NCBI GenBank assembly: GCA_025360045.1
Contig: JANYCY010000088.1
Span: 1 to 41,981 of the forward strand
From: Janthinobacterium sp.
GTDB lineage: Bacteria; Pseudomonadota; Gammaproteobacteria; Burkholderiales; Chitinibacteraceae
Length of the DNA: 41,981 nucleotides
Direction of reading: 5' to 3'
Each line of letters opens with the position of its first letter. Position 1 is the stretch's first letter. The position numbers and the translations under genes were made by a program. The notes under the pieces were generated by a model. That model saw only the letters and a list, made by a program, of their open reading frames with translations. It ran no database searches and had not been told where the DNA came from. This document shows, in pieces, positions 15,525 to 25,325 of the stretch.

Positions 15525-16802
15525 ATGACAACGATTTCAATTCCTCGCCGCAAAACACGTCAAGTACAGGTTGGTAATGTCTGGGTGGGTAGTGATCATC
15601 CTGTCGTCGTGCAGTCGATGACCAATACCGACACCGCCGATGCCGCAGCAACAACGCAGCAGGTGTATGAGCTATGGAAAGCAGGCTCTGAGCTGGTTCG
15701 CATTACCGTAAATAGCCCAGAGGCTGCAGCGCAAGTGGCAACAATTCGTGCCAATTTAGATGCAATGGGCTGTGATGTGCCTTTGGTGGGGGATTTTCAC
15801 TTTAATGGCGACCGCTTGCTGCGTGATTACCCAGAGTGTGCACAAGCTTTAGGGAAGTACCGAATTAACCCCGGCAATGTTGGCAAGGGGAGTAAGCGCG
15901 ATGAAAAATACGCGTTTATGATTGAGCAGGCGATTAAGTATAAAAAGCCAGTGCGTATTGGTGTGAACTGGGGTTCTTTGGATCAAGCGGTGGTTGTGAA
16001 GCTGATGGATGCCAATGCAAAGTTGGCGCAGCCTTTGTCTGCTGATGCGGTGATGCGTGAAGCGCTGATTGTTTCGGCGTTGGAATCGGCTGATCAGGCC
16101 ATTAGCTGGGGTTTAGATCCTAATCAAATTTTACTGTCGTGCAAGGTTTCGCATGTGCAAGATTTGATTTCGGTTTATCGCGCCTTGGCAGCACGCTGCG
16201 ATTACCCGCTGCATTTAGGCTTGACTGAAGCAGGTATGGGTTCGAAAGGCATTGTGGCCTCAACCGCGGCTTTGTCGGTTTTGATGCAAGAAGGCATCGG
16301 CGACACGATCCGTATCTCACTTACGCCTGAGCCGGGTGGCGATCGCTGTACTGAAATTATTGTGGCTCAGGAAATTTTGCAAACCATGGGTTTGCGCTCG
16401 TTTACGCCGCTTGTAACCGCGTGCCCCGGTTGTGGTCGTACTTCTTCTACCGTATTTCAAGAATTAGCCTCGAGCATTCAAACCTTTTTACGTGAGCAAA
16501 TGCCTATCTGGCGTCTGCAATATCCGGGCGTGGCTGACATGACCGTGGCGGTGATGGGCTGTGTCGTGAATGGCCCAGGCGAATCCAAGCTGGCCGATGT
16601 GGGGATTTCTCTACCTGGTACAGGCGAGATTCCTGTTTGCCCCGTTTATGTAGATGGTGAAAAAACCGTTACCCTAAAGGGCGATCAAATTAGCGAGTCT
16701 TTCCAAGCCATTGTGCTGGATTATGTGCAAACGCGTTATGGTGAAGGTGGCGCAAAGCGTCAGGAACTACGCCCTAAGGTGATTGCGCTGAAAGTCATTT
16801 AA
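15525..16802 (+). CDS. ispG: 4-hydroxy-3-methylbut-2-enyl diphosphate synthase (IspG/GcpE)
   Basis: 425 residues. The penultimate enzyme of the MEP isoprenoid pathway converts MEcPP to HMBPP using a [4Fe-4S] cluster and reduced flavodoxin or ferredoxin. Family landmarks: [15 protein letters not shown] near the start, [41 protein letters not shown], the cluster-binding ACPGCGR and [11 protein letters not shown]. The length matches the bacterial form without the plant insertion. The gene is embedded in the rodZ-ispG-hisS run, a common order in proteobacteria. Confidence 0.98.
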   Translation: MTTISIPRRKTRQVQVGNVWVGSDHPVVVQSMTNTDTADAAATTQQVYELWKAGSELVRITVNSPEAAAQVATIRANLDAMGCDVPLVGDFHFNGDRLLRDYPECAQALGKYRINPGNVGKGSKRDEKYAFMIEQAIKYKKPVRIGVNWGSLDQAVVVKLMDANAKLAQPLSADAVMREALIVSALESADQAISWGLDPNQILLSCKVSHVQDLISVYRALAARCDYPLHLGLTEAGMGSKGIVASTAALSVLMQEGIGDTIRISLTPEPGGDRCTEIIVAQEILQTMGLRSFTPLVTACPGCGRTSSTVFQELASSIQTFLREQMPIWRLQYPGVADMTVAVMGCVVNGPGESKLADVGISLPGTGEIPVCPVYVDGEKTVTLKGDQISESFQAIVLDYVQTRYGEGGAKRQELRPKVIALKVI

Positions 16803-16825
16803 AAACAAATCGAATAAGAATAACG

Positions 16826-18106
16826 ATGTCTAATCAAATCCAAGGTATTCGCGGCATGAACGATGTGCTGCCTGATGTGTCTCCTGTGTGGCTACATTTT
16901 GAGCAGGTGGCGCGAGATTGGCTGGCCGCTTATGGCTATAAAAATATTCGTATGCCGATTGTAGAATCGACGCATTTATTTGTGCGTGGCGTTGGGGAGC
17001 ACACTGATATTGTTGAAAAGGAAATGTATTCCTTTGAAGATAAGCTCAATGGCGACAAGCTCACCTTGCGTCCTGAAGGTACTGCGGGTTGTGTGCGGGC
17101 ATGTATTGAGCACGGGCTTTTGTATAATCAAACGCAAAAGCTCTGGTATTCAGGAACGATGTATCGTCATGAGCGGCCACAAAAAGGCCGCCAGCGCGAG
17201 TTCAACCAAATTGGGGTTGAAGCATTTGGTATGGCGACCCCTGATATTGATGCAGAAATGATTTTGATGCTGGCGGATCTTTGGCAGCGTTTAGGCCTGA
17301 GTAATGTGCGCTTAGAAATTAACTCCTTGGGTGATAAAGAAGAGCGTACTCAACACCGCGAAGCCTTGATTGCTTACTTAGAAAAATTCATTGATGTGTT
17401 GGATGAAGATGGTAAGCGCCGTCTCTACTCCAATCCACTGCGTGTGTTGGATACCAAAAACCCTGCCTTGCAAGAAATGGCTGAAAATGCGCCCAAGTTA
17501 AGCGACTTCTTGGGGGAGGCATCAAGCCAGCATTTTGAGGCATTGAAAGCATTGTTGGATGCGGCGGGTATTGCTTATAAAGAAAATCCCCGTCTAGTGC
17601 GTGGGCTGGATTATTACAATCGCACCGTGTTTGAGTGGGTGACGAGTGACTTGGGTTCGCAAGGCACGATTGCCGGTGGCGGTCGTTATGATGGCTTGGT
17701 AGAGATGCTCGGCGGTAAGCCATGCCCAGCAGTTGGCTTTGGTATGGGGCTTGAGCGCATTTTATTGCTGATTGAAGCGCAAGCAGTGCCTGTGCCCCGC
17801 GCTGCACCCGATGTTTATTTGGTGCATCTTGGTGATGCGGCTGCAACGATGGCGTTTGTTACGGCTCAGCAACTTCGTGCTAAGGGATTAAAAGTAGTCT
17901 TGCATTGTGGTGGTGGTAGCTTTAAATCTCAGTTTAAGAAAGCCGATGCAAGCCAAGCACGGTTTGCAGTTGTAATTGGCGAAGCAGAGGCAGAAACGCT
18001 GTCTGCCAATGTAAAAACACTGAATGGCGAAGGGGTCGGTGAGCAGCAAAAAGTTGCCCTTGCTGAACTTGCAACGTATCTCTCTAACATACAAGAAGGG
18101 AAGTAA
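16826..18106 (+). CDS. hisS: Histidine-tRNA ligase
   Basis: 426-residue class II synthetase that charges tRNA-His. Motif 1 lies in the [11 protein letters not shown]...PIVES region, motif 2 in [24 protein letters not shown], the histidine-specific loops are [15 protein letters not shown] and [12 protein letters not shown], and motif 3 is [13 protein letters not shown]-terminal anticodon-binding domain follows (about 325-426). It begins 23 bases after ispG and ends four bases before yfgM, so the operon is tight. A second class II synthetase-like gene, hisZ, lies further on and is the catalytically inactive paralogue. Confidence 0.98.
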   Translation: MSNQIQGIRGMNDVLPDVSPVWLHFEQVARDWLAAYGYKNIRMPIVESTHLFVRGVGEHTDIVEKEMYSFEDKLNGDKLTLRPEGTAGCVRACIEHGLLYNQTQKLWYSGTMYRHERPQKGRQREFNQIGVEAFGMATPDIDAEMILMLADLWQRLGLSNVRLEINSLGDKEERTQHREALIAYLEKFIDVLDEDGKRRLYSNPLRVLDTKNPALQEMAENAPKLSDFLGEASSQHFEALKALLDAAGIAYKENPRLVRGLDYYNRTVFEWVTSDLGSQGTIAGGGRYDGLVEMLGGKPCPAVGFGMGLERILLLIEAQAVPVPRAAPDVYLVHLGDAAATMAFVTAQQLRAKGLKVVLHCGGGSFKSQFKKADASQARFAVVIGEAEAETLSANVKTLNGEGVGEQQKVALAELATYLSNIQEGK

Positions 18107-18110
18107 AGAC

Positions 18111-18743
18111 ATGGCTTTCGATCTACAAGAACAAGAACAAATTGCGCAATTTAAAGCATGGTGGGAGAGCTGGGGCAAGATGATTGCGGTGGGTTTGGTT
18201 GCCGCTTTAGTTGCTTATGCAGGTTGGAAAGCTTGGAATGCCCATTTGGTATCTCAGTCTGCCAAGGCGGGTGTGCTCTACGCCGAATTGGATAAGCTTG
18301 CTGGGCTTAAAGATGCTGCAAAAATGAAGCCTGTCGTTGAGTCTTTGAAAAAAGACTTTACGAGCTCGGCTTACACACCACGGGCCGCCTTGCTTTTGGC
18401 TAAAACCAGTGTAGAAGCAGGTGATGTGGCGACGGCAACAACGCAATTGCAGTGGGTGATTGCCAGTGCCAAAGAAGCGGGTCTGCGTGATGTTTCTCGT
18501 TTACGCTTAGCCGCTGTGCAATTGGATCAAAAAAAGTTTGATGATGCTTTGGCTACTTTAAAGACCAGTGAAGAGTCGAGTTTTGCTGGTTTATTCTTTG
18601 AAGCCAAGGGCGATGTTTTGCTGATTAAAGGTGACAAAGCCGCTGCGCGTGAATCCTATAAGCAAGCCGTGGCTAAGCTACCAAAAGACGCACCTAACGT
18701 GAAATTTGTGGAAGTGAAACTGGAAGCCCTGGGGAATTCTTAA
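18111..18743 (+). CDS. yfgM: YfgM-like TPR membrane protein (SecYEG ancillary subunit family)
   Basis: 210 residues. A cytoplasmic N-terminus (AFDLQEQEQIAQFKAWWESWGK) is followed by one membrane helix (about 24-43; MIAVGLVAALVAYAGWKAW) and a periplasmic tetratricopeptide-like domain. In E. coli the homologue associates with the SecYEG translocon and the periplasmic chaperone PpiD. I start at the ATG at 18111, which gives the family's MAxDLxEQEQ opening and has GAAGGGAAG upstream. The longer frame from 18024 would overlap hisS. It is directly followed by bamB (stop and start share one base), the same order as in E. coli. Confidence 0.9.
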   Translation: MAFDLQEQEQIAQFKAWWESWGKMIAVGLVAALVAYAGWKAWNAHLVSQSAKAGVLYAELDKLAGLKDAAKMKPVVESLKKDFTSSAYTPRAALLLAKTSVEAGDVATATTQLQWVIASAKEAGLRDVSRLRLAAVQLDQKKFDDALATLKTSEESSFAGLFFEAKGDVLLIKGDKAAARESYKQAVAKLPKDAPNVKFVEVKLEALGNS

Positions 18744-19873
18744 TGCAAGATCTTTATCGCTTAGTTATTGCTGTGTCATTATTGGGCTTAACAGCGTGTA
18801 GCACGGTTAGCAATGCGCCTGAGCCTGCTCCTTTGCCGGTAATCTCACAAAGCTTGGCTGTAGCTAGCCAGTGGCGTGCTTCGGTTGGCGATAAAACCTT
18901 ATTCCGTTTTGTGCCTGCAGTGGATGGTGATTTAGTTGTGCTGGCAGGCTCGCCGGATAAGCTCCAAGCCGTGGATGCGGTCAGTGGTAAAAACCGTTGG
19001 CAAATCAAGACTGATCAAGCGATTGCCGGTGGCGTTGGCTTGGGCAGTGATGTAATCGCAGTCGGCTCCGTGAAAGGGGTGGTGCTTGCGTATGATCGTG
19101 AGGGCAAGTTCCTCTGGCGTGCTCAGGCCTCTAGCGAAATTATGGCACCCCCTGCGGTTAGCCAGAAGATTGTTGTGGTTAAAACAGGGGATGGCCGTGT
19201 TGCCGCTTATGCTGCTGCAGATGGTAAGCAGCTTTGGCAATATCAAAAGCAATTGCCTAGTTTGATTTTGCGTAATTATGCAGCGGTCACTATTTCTGGC
19301 AATGTGGTTTATGCTGGTTTGTCGGGTGGGCGTTTAGTGGCCTTATCTTTGCAAGATGGTCGCGTGCTATGGGATAGCCCAGTAGCGCTTCCCCGTGGCG
19401 CAACCGAGCTAGAACGCGTAACCGATGTCGTGGCGCCTCCTGTAGTCGATGGCCGCTTGGTGTGTGCGGTTGCTTACCAAGGACGAGTGGCTTGCTTTGA
19501 TGCCACCAGTGGTAGTGCGGCTTGGACGCGTGAATTATCCAGTTGGTCTGGTTTGGCGATGGATTATCGCTATGTTTATGCAGTAGATGCAGCAGGGAAC
19601 GTGAACGCTTTTGAGCGTGAAAGTGGCCGTAGTGTGTGGCGCCAAGATAAATTGGCGGCGCGCTTAGTGACGGCTCCTGCCGTATTGGGTAAGTATCTGG
19701 TGGTGGCTGATTTTGCAGGCTACACCCATTTTTTAAATACAGAAGACGGCAGTTTTGTCGCACAGCTGGCTACAGATGGTGCGCGCATCGCGGTGAGTCC
19801 TTTAGTGGTTGGAGAGCATTTGCTGGTGCAAACGCTATCCGGCAATGTTTTTTCAATAGGCTTAAGTAAATAA
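18743..19873 (+). CDS. bamB: Outer membrane protein assembly factor BamB
   Basis: 376-residue lipoprotein of the BAM complex, which inserts beta-barrel proteins into the outer membrane. Signal peptide with lipobox LTAC (Cys19), then an eight-bladed beta-propeller built from PQQ-type repeats. The blades show repeated AVDAVSGKNRWQIK-, AYDREGKFLWRA-, AYAAADGKQLWQYQ-, ALSLQDGRVLWDS- and CFDATSGSAAWTR-like strands. The start ATG overlaps the yfgM stop (TAATG), so translation is probably coupled. der follows without a gap. Confidence 0.95.
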   Translation: MQDLYRLVIAVSLLGLTACSTVSNAPEPAPLPVISQSLAVASQWRASVGDKTLFRFVPAVDGDLVVLAGSPDKLQAVDAVSGKNRWQIKTDQAIAGGVGLGSDVIAVGSVKGVVLAYDREGKFLWRAQASSEIMAPPAVSQKIVVVKTGDGRVAAYAAADGKQLWQYQKQLPSLILRNYAAVTISGNVVYAGLSGGRLVALSLQDGRVLWDSPVALPRGATELERVTDVVAPPVVDGRLVCAVAYQGRVACFDATSGSAAWTRELSSWSGLAMDYRYVYAVDAAGNVNAFERESGRSVWRQDKLAARLVTAPAVLGKYLVVADFAGYTHFLNTEDGSFVAQLATDGARIAVSPLVVGEHLLVQTLSGNVFSIGLSK

Positions 19874-21268
19874 ATGAAACCTACAATTGCGCTGGTTGGT
19901 CGTCCCAACGTCGGAAAGTCCACGCTATTTAACCGGCTGACCAAATCGCGCGACGCACTTGTTCACGATATCCCTGGTCTGACGCGTGACCGTCACTACG
20001 GGCACGGTCTGGTCGGCGAGAAGCCTTACCTTGTGGTTGATACGGGTGGTTTTGAACCCGTGGTCGATGAAGGCATCATGTTCGAAATGGCCAAGCAAAC
20101 CTTGCAGGCCGTTGACGAAGCCGATGTCATTGTTTTTATTGTGGATGGTCGTAACGGTATTACTCCGCAAGATAAAATTATTGCTAATCGCTTGCGTCAG
20201 TCCACCCGCCCAGTTTGGGTGGCGGTGAACAAGGTGGAGGGAATGAATTCCTCCGTGGTTTGCGCGGACTTCTTTGAATTAGGCCTTGGCCATCCTGTGG
20301 CGATCTCTGCATCGCACGGTGAAGGCGTACGTCTATTGATGAATGAGATTCTGGAAGACTTCCCAGAGCCTGAAGAAGAAGCAGAAGCAGATCACCCTAT
20401 CTTTGCCATCATTGGTCGCCCAAATGTGGGTAAATCCACTTTGGTCAACGCCATCTTGGGTGAAGAGCGAGTGATTGCTTTCGATCAGCCGGGTACCACA
20501 CGCGATTCGATTTATATCGAGTTTGATCGCAATGATCGTAACTACACCATTATTGATACGGCGGGTGTGCGTAAGCGCGGCAAAGTAACCGATGTGATCG
20601 AGAAATTCTCAGTCATTAAAACCATGCAAGCGGTTGAAGACGCGAATGTGGCGGTGCTGGTACTGGATGCCACGCAAGAAGTATCTGACCAAGATGCACG
20701 TATTGCGAGCTTTGTGCTAGAAACTGGCCGTGCTTTAGTGGTTGCGATTAATAAGTGGGAAGCGGCGGATCAGTTCCAGAAAGATCTGATTAAGCGTGAA
20801 ATTACTCGTAAGCTGGGCTTTTTGGAGTTCGCTAAATTCCACTACATTTCTGCCTTACAAGGGCAGGGCGTGGGTGAGTTGTTTGGCTCTATCGACCAAG
20901 CTTACGCTGCCGCGATGATCAAAATTCCAACGCCTAAGCTAACTCGCGGCTTGGAAATTGCGATCGAGCGTCAACAGCCTCCGATTGCAGGCAAGATTCG
21001 TCCGAAAATGCGCTATTGCCATCAGGGTGGAACGAACCCACCGGTGGTGATTGTGCACGGTAATGCTTTGGAAAAAGTGCCAGACTCATACTGGCGTTAT
21101 CTTGAGCATCACTTTATGAAGATGTTCAATTTGCAAGGTACGCCATTGCGTGTTCAGTTCAAAAAGAACGTCAATCCTTTTGAGCACAAAAAGCAAGTGA
21201 GTGGTGGTAAGGCGATGCCAATGGTGCATTTGAAAGGCGCTAAACCAAAAAAATACGGTAAACGCTGA
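19874..21268 (+). CDS. der: Ribosome biogenesis GTPase Der
   Basis: 464 residues with the duplicated G-domain unique to Der (EngA). First domain: P-loop GRPNVGKST at residues 9-17, DTGG G3 and NKVE G4 motifs. Second domain: GRPNVGKST near 185, DTAG and NKWE. The C-terminal KH-like domain (about 360-464) includes [19 protein letters not shown]. Der matures the 50S subunit and is essential in most bacteria. It completes the hisS-yfgM-bamB-der block; no strong terminator is visible after it, but hfq has its own promoter. Confidence 0.98.
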   Translation: MKPTIALVGRPNVGKSTLFNRLTKSRDALVHDIPGLTRDRHYGHGLVGEKPYLVVDTGGFEPVVDEGIMFEMAKQTLQAVDEADVIVFIVDGRNGITPQDKIIANRLRQSTRPVWVAVNKVEGMNSSVVCADFFELGLGHPVAISASHGEGVRLLMNEILEDFPEPEEEAEADHPIFAIIGRPNVGKSTLVNAILGEERVIAFDQPGTTRDSIYIEFDRNDRNYTIIDTAGVRKRGKVTDVIEKFSVIKTMQAVEDANVAVLVLDATQEVSDQDARIASFVLETGRALVVAINKWEAADQFQKDLIKREITRKLGFLEFAKFHYISALQGQGVGELFGSIDQAYAAAMIKIPTPKLTRGLEIAIERQQPPIAGKIRPKMRYCHQGGTNPPVVIVHGNALEKVPDSYWRYLEHHFMKMFNLQGTPLRVQFKKNVNPFEHKKQVSGGKAMPMVHLKGAKPKKYGKR

Positions 21269-21300
21269 TAAAGCTTGAAAGTATTTCGCAATTTTCACGC

Positions 21301-21329
21301 TTGGCATAGAATGCGTTTTGTACTATAAC
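21301..21329 (+). promoter_or_regulatory. Sigma-70 promoter for hfq
   Basis: TTGGCA (21301-21306) and TATAAC (21324-21329) are separated by exactly 17 bases, giving a good housekeeping promoter about 190 bases before the hfq start codon, in the gap after der. Confidence 0.65.
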
Positions 21330-21519
21330 AGTCCGTCGAAAACTGAAATGATTAGCGAAGAGAAAGGGAATAAGCGGTGAAATAGCCCTGTTTTTGTAAA
21401 GCTATACACGGTTGTTTTGTTGCCTGAGTAATAAAGCTAGCAGCAGTTTTCAGCGGACTGACAAGCGTAAGACCCATCTGTCTCTATCAAGATATAACAA
21501 AAATTTGGAGAAAAAAATA

Positions 21520-21783
21520 ATGAGCACTAAGGGGCAAATGTTGCAAGACCCATTCTTGAATGTACTGCGTAAAGAGCATGTGCCTGTTTACATCTATTTG
21601 GTAAATGGGATTAAGCTGCAGGGACAAATTGAGTCTTTTGACCAATACGTGGTTTTGCTGCGTAATAATGTGACGCAAATGGTTTACAAGCACGCCATTT
21701 CAACGGTCGTTCCTTCTCGTCCAGTCTCTATTCCGCACGAGCACGCTGGCCAGCTAGTGGCTGAAGCGGTAGTCGAGGCTTGA
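21520..21783 (+). CDS. hfq: RNA chaperone Hfq
   Basis: 87-residue Sm-like protein that forms a hexameric ring and pairs small RNAs with mRNAs. Sm1 motif: [26 protein letters not shown]; Sm2 motif with the proximal-face YKHAIS. The C-terminal tail is short (about 18 residues), unlike the long tail of enterobacterial Hfq. The real start is the ATG at 21520 ([14 protein letters not shown]) with GGAG and an A-rich spacer; an open frame extends further upstream but its first 36 residues do not resemble Hfq. A terminator follows, then hflX, the classical hfq-hflX-hflK-hflC order. Confidence 0.98.
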   Translation: MSTKGQMLQDPFLNVLRKEHVPVYIYLVNGIKLQGQIESFDQYVVLLRNNVTQMVYKHAISTVVPSRPVSIPHEHAGQLVAEAVVEA

Positions 21784-21816
21784 TTGTAGGTATTGGCGGT
21801 TTAAGTAGTACAGTTT

Positions 21817-21852
21817 AAAACCCCGATTGACTGGGTCTTTCGGGGTTTTTTG
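21817..21852 (+). terminator. Rho-independent terminator after hfq
   Basis: A perfect 9-bp stem AAACCCCGA/TCGGGGTTT (21818-21826, 21840-21848) has a 13-nt loop and runs into TTTTTT. It lies 35 bases past the hfq stop and would separate hfq from hflX transcripts at least partly. Confidence 0.85.
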
Positions 21853-21899
21853 TGTTGGGCCTACAGGGCTTTACACGGTGTTTTTGAAAAAGGTCATGC

Positions 21900-23024
21900 A
21901 TGTTTGAACGCCATAAAGGTGGAGACAGGGCTGTCTTGGTTTGCCTCGATTTTGGTGAACTTGATTATCAAGATGGTGTTGAGGAATTCGTTCAGCTGGT
22001 AGAAAGCGCAGGTGCTCAAATCCTTGCTACGGTTGAGGGTAAGCGTAGCCGGCCTGATCGGGCTTATTTTGCGGGCACAGGTAAGGTACAAGAAATCGCT
22101 GAGGTTGTTCGTGCACATGAGGCGGAGCTGGTGATTTTTAATCACCCCCTTTCTCCTTCGCAAGAGCGCAATCTAGAAAAAGTATTGCAATGCCGTGTGG
22201 TTGATCGAACAACGCTGATTTTAGATATTTTTGCCCAGCGTGCTCGTACTGCGGAAGGCAAGTTGCAGGTGGAATTAGCGCAGCTGTCGCATATTTCCAC
22301 GCGATTGATTCGTGGTTGGACCCACCTTGAAAGGCAAAAAGGTGGGATCGGTATGCGCGGTCCTGGTGAATCTCAGCTAGAGACGGATCGTCGCTTATTA
22401 GGTACGCGTGTTAAGCGTTTAAAAGATCAATTAGCCACGGTGCAAAAGCAGCGAGCGACACAACGCCGAGCGCGTGAGCGTAATCGGCAATTTAGTGTGG
22501 CAATTGTGGGCTATACCAATGCAGGTAAATCGTCCTTATTTAATGCATTAACTAAATCGAAGATTTATGTTGCAGATCAATTGTTTGCAACCTTAGATAC
22601 GACCTCTAGAAAGTTATTTCTTGATCCGGAACATTCGATTGTATTGTCGGATACAGTTGGCTTTATTCGGCAATTGCCACATACTTTAGTGGCAGCGTTT
22701 CATGCTACTTTAGAAGAAACAATTCAAGCCGATTTGTTGTTGCATGTGGTGGATATCAATCATCCATTGCGTGATATGCAAATTATTGAGGTGAATAAAG
22801 TATTAAGTGAGATTGGTGCGGAACGAATTCCACAATTGATGGTCAATAATAAGATTGATCTGCGCGATCTTCCTCCGAGTGTTGATCATGACGAGTATGG
22901 TAGAATTTGCGCCGTGCGTTTGAGTGCTACCCAAGGGCTAGGGCTCGATGCACTTCGCGCCGCGCTGCTTGAGGCTTTAAGCCATCCACTAAAAACAGCT
23001 GAGTTAACTAATGAGTCAAAATGA
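21900..23024 (+). CDS. hflX: GTPase HflX
   Basis: 374-residue GTPase that binds the 50S subunit and rescues or splits stalled and hibernating ribosomes. The N-terminal nucleotide-binding HflX domain includes RPDRAYFAGTGKVQEI and FNHPLSPSQERNLE; a helical linker holds GGIGMRGPGESQLETDRR. The G-domain shows GYTNAGKSS (G1), DTVGFI (G3) and NKID (G4). The start ATG lies 48 bases after the hfq terminator. The C-terminus overlaps the hflK start by 14 bases, implying coupled translation. Confidence 0.97.
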   Translation: MFERHKGGDRAVLVCLDFGELDYQDGVEEFVQLVESAGAQILATVEGKRSRPDRAYFAGTGKVQEIAEVVRAHEAELVIFNHPLSPSQERNLEKVLQCRVVDRTTLILDIFAQRARTAEGKLQVELAQLSHISTRLIRGWTHLERQKGGIGMRGPGESQLETDRRLLGTRVKRLKDQLATVQKQRATQRRARERNRQFSVAIVGYTNAGKSSLFNALTKSKIYVADQLFATLDTTSRKLFLDPEHSIVLSDTVGFIRQLPHTLVAAFHATLEETIQADLLLHVVDINHPLRDMQIIEVNKVLSEIGAERIPQLMVNNKIDLRDLPPSVDHDEYGRICAVRLSATQGLGLDALRAALLEALSHPLKTAELTNESK

Positions 23025-24171
23025 CCCGCAATGGGGTGGTCGCCGTAATGGCCCACCTGATCTGGATGAAATTATTCGTAATATCACAAGCAAAATCTCC
23101 CGCCTTTTAGGTGGTGATGGCGCGCCTCCGTCTGGGGGAAGTAGTCGCGGTGGTGCGGGTGCTGCTGTGGTAGCTGCAGTTGCCGTTGCGGTCTTGTGGG
23201 CTGCATCTGGATTTTATGTGGTGGATGAGCGAGAAAATGCCGTTATCATGCGTTTTGGTCGTTATGTAGAAACGGTAGAAAAGCCAGGTTTGCATTGGCA
23301 TTTGCCTTGGCCTATTGAATCACGCGAAATCGTCAATATGACTGAAATTCGCAGCTTGGAAGTCGGCACGCCAGGTGGTGAAGGCCGTGCAGGGGACGAG
23401 TCCATGATGCTGACTGGGGATCAAAATATCCTTGAAGTGCGTCTGGAAGTGCAATACAACCTCAAATCTGCTCATGACTTTGTATTCTTTAACCGCACAA
23501 CCGATCGTGATGCTAAAGACTTGGTTAAGCAGATTGCACAAACTGCGATTCGTGAAGTCGTGGGTAAGAATAAAGTCGATTACGTGCTCAATGAAGGGCG
23601 CGGTAAAATCGGTGAGGATACCAAAGAAATCGTACAAAACCTGCTTGATCGCTATGGCGTAGGTGTGGCGGTTTCTCGTGTGAATATCTCGGATGTACAG
23701 CCACCTGATCAAGTGCAAGCTGCATTCTCTGACGCGGTAAAAGCGCGTCAAGATAAAGCGCGTTTGATTAACGAAGGTACAGCTTACGCGAATGATGTGA
23801 TTCCTAAGGCGGGCGGTATGGCTGCGCGTCTTTCAGAAGAATCTGAAGGTTATCGCTCACGCGTTGTTTCACAGGCCGAAGGGGATGCGTCTCGCTTTAA
23901 GCAGGTTGCTGCGGAATATGCCAAGGCCCCGCAAGTAACGCGGGATCGGATGTACTTTGACACGATGCAGCAAGTGTTCCAAAACACGACCAAGTTGTTG
24001 ATCGATCAAAAATCGAGTGGCAATTTGCTTTACCTGCCTTTGGATAAATTAATGCAAATGACAACGCCAACAGCAGCGCCTGCGGCAACTGAGCCAGCAA
24101 AAGCGGCTGATCCTGCTGCAAGTCCTGAAGCTAACCGCACCGTTCGCACTACTGTGCGCGACGGTCGCTAA
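23011..24171 (+). CDS. hflK: Membrane protease regulator HflK
   Basis: 386 residues. A Gly/Pro-rich cytoplasmic N-terminus (DPQWGGRRNGPPDLDEII), one membrane helix (about 50-70; AAVVAAVAVAVLWAASGFYVV), an SPFH/prohibitin domain (VDERENAVIMRFGRYVETVEKPGLHWHLPWP) and a coiled-coil C-terminal part, ending in an Ala/Pro-rich tail. HflK and HflC form a large inner-membrane cage around FtsH and modulate its proteolysis. The start overlaps hflX by 14 bases. hflC follows within a dozen bases. Confidence 0.97.
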   Translation: MSQNDPQWGGRRNGPPDLDEIIRNITSKISRLLGGDGAPPSGGSSRGGAGAAVVAAVAVAVLWAASGFYVVDERENAVIMRFGRYVETVEKPGLHWHLPWPIESREIVNMTEIRSLEVGTPGGEGRAGDESMMLTGDQNILEVRLEVQYNLKSAHDFVFFNRTTDRDAKDLVKQIAQTAIREVVGKNKVDYVLNEGRGKIGEDTKEIVQNLLDRYGVGVAVSRVNISDVQPPDQVQAAFSDAVKARQDKARLINEGTAYANDVIPKAGGMAARLSEESEGYRSRVVSQAEGDASRFKQVAAEYAKAPQVTRDRMYFDTMQQVFQNTTKLLIDQKSSGNLLYLPLDKLMQMTTPTAAPAATEPAKAADPAASPEANRTVRTTVRDGR

Positions 24172-24183
24172 GGGGGGATGAAC

Positions 24184-25053
24184 ATGAATCGAATTCTTCC
24201 TGCTTTAGCCTTGGTGCTAGTGGCTTTATTTGTTTTCACCACCTCGTTTTTTACTGTTGATCAACGCCAATATGCGGTGGTCTTCCAGTTTTCTGAAGCG
24301 GTGCGTGTGATTAAAAATCCTGGGATTAACTTTAAGATCCCTTTGTTGCAAGACGTACGCTACTTTGATAAACGCATTTTAACGATTGATGAGGAAACGC
24401 CTGCGCGTATCCAAACGATTGAAAAAATGAACGTTAAAGTGGATAGCTTTATTAAGTGGAAAATCGTCGATGTAGAGAAATACTACAAGGCCGTGGGTGT
24501 GGATCAACGTAAGGCGGTAGAGCGTTTACGTAATACGGTAAACAATATGCTGCGCGATGAGTTTGGTAAGCGCACGGTGCAAGACGTGATTTCAGGCAAG
24601 CGCGATGAAGTGATGGATACGGTACGCAAAGTGGCCGATTCTGATGCCGCTCGGATTGGTGTGCAAGTGATTGACGTGCGGATCAAGCGCGTTGAGCTAG
24701 AAGACGCCACGCTCAATTCTGTGTACGAGCGTATGCAGTCCGAACGTAAAGCGGTTGCCAATCAAATGCGTGCTGAAGGCTCGGCTGAGGCTGAAAAGAT
24801 CAAGGCCGATGCAGATCGCCAGCGTGAAGTGACCTTGGCAAATGCTTACAATAAAGCTCAGCAAATTAAGGGTGAGGGCGATGCAAAAGCCGCTGCCATT
24901 TATGGTGAAGCTTATGGTCGTAATCCAGAGTTCTACTCGTTCTATAAGAGCATGGATGCCTACAAGCAGAGTTTTGCGAAGAAGAGCGATGTGATGGTGG
25001 TTGATCCTAGCTCGGAATTCTTTAAGTATATGAAAAACCCGAAAGCGAAGTGA
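24184..25053 (+). CDS. hflC: Membrane protease regulator HflC
   Basis: 289-residue SPFH-domain partner of HflK. An N-terminal membrane helix (about 5-23; LPALALVLVALFVFTTSFF) is followed by the SPFH domain (TVDQRQYAVVFQFSEAVRVIKNPGINFKIPLLQDVRYFDKR) and a long coiled coil (RMQSERKAVANQMRAEGSAEAEKIKADADRQREV). I prefer the ATG at 24184, six bases after the GGGGGG ribosome site; an ATG at 24178 lies directly against that site and is the alternative. Its stop codon overlaps the GTG of the next gene. Confidence 0.95.
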   Translation: MNRILPALALVLVALFVFTTSFFTVDQRQYAVVFQFSEAVRVIKNPGINFKIPLLQDVRYFDKRILTIDEETPARIQTIEKMNVKVDSFIKWKIVDVEKYYKAVGVDQRKAVERLRNTVNNMLRDEFGKRTVQDVISGKRDEVMDTVRKVADSDAARIGVQVIDVRIKRVELEDATLNSVYERMQSERKAVANQMRAEGSAEAEKIKADADRQREVTLANAYNKAQQIKGEGDAKAAAIYGEAYGRNPEFYSFYKSMDAYKQSFAKKSDVMVVDPSSEFFKYMKNPKAK

Positions 25054-25235
25054 TTGATGCTTTGCTTCTAGCCTTTGCACTGATGCTTATTTTTGAAGGA
25101 ATCATGCCTTTTGCGTTTCCTTGCCTATGGCGTAGTACAATGCAAAAAATGGCAGAGTTAGACGATTTTAAAATTCGTTTAATTGGTTTGGGTTGTTTGC
25201 TCGCAGGTTTAGTGCTGGCCTTGTTGGTGCTCTAG
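25050..25235 (+). CDS. Small DUF2065 family membrane protein (YjeT-like)
   Basis: 61 residues: two hydrophobic helices (about 3-22 and 43-61) joined by a short charged loop (RSTMQKMAELDDFKIRL). This is the pattern of the DUF2065/YjeT family, which is usually found directly after hflC and before hisZ-purA. It starts at GTG overlapping the hflC stop (GTGA), so it is translationally coupled. Its function is unknown; location suggests an inner-membrane role linked to the HflKC-FtsH complex, which is inference from context only. Confidence 0.85.
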   Translation: MIDALLLAFALMLIFEGIMPFAFPCLWRSTMQKMAELDDFKIRLIGLGCLLAGLVLALLVL

Positions 25236-25256
25236 ACTATCTCTTTAGAAGTGTGT

Positions 25257-25290
25257 GCCCGCACCGTGCAGTTTGCACGGTGCGGGCCTT
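25257..25290 (+). terminator. Strong hairpin between the hfl genes and hisZ
   Basis: A perfect 13-bp GC-rich stem (25257-25269 with 25275-25287; GCCCGCACCGTGC) has a 5-nt loop and is followed by CTTTGTTT. The T tract is imperfect, so it may terminate the hflX-hflK-hflC-DUF2065 transcript only partly before hisZ. Confidence 0.65.
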
Positions 25291-25325
25291 TGTTTGAAGG
25301 GCTTTGTTTTTTAAAGCAAATGACT

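Noticed and set aside
25251-25325. Upstream extension of HisZ
   Set aside because: The extra 25 codons are encoded by the GC-rich hairpin; HisZ proteins start near the MRNWILPEY motif.
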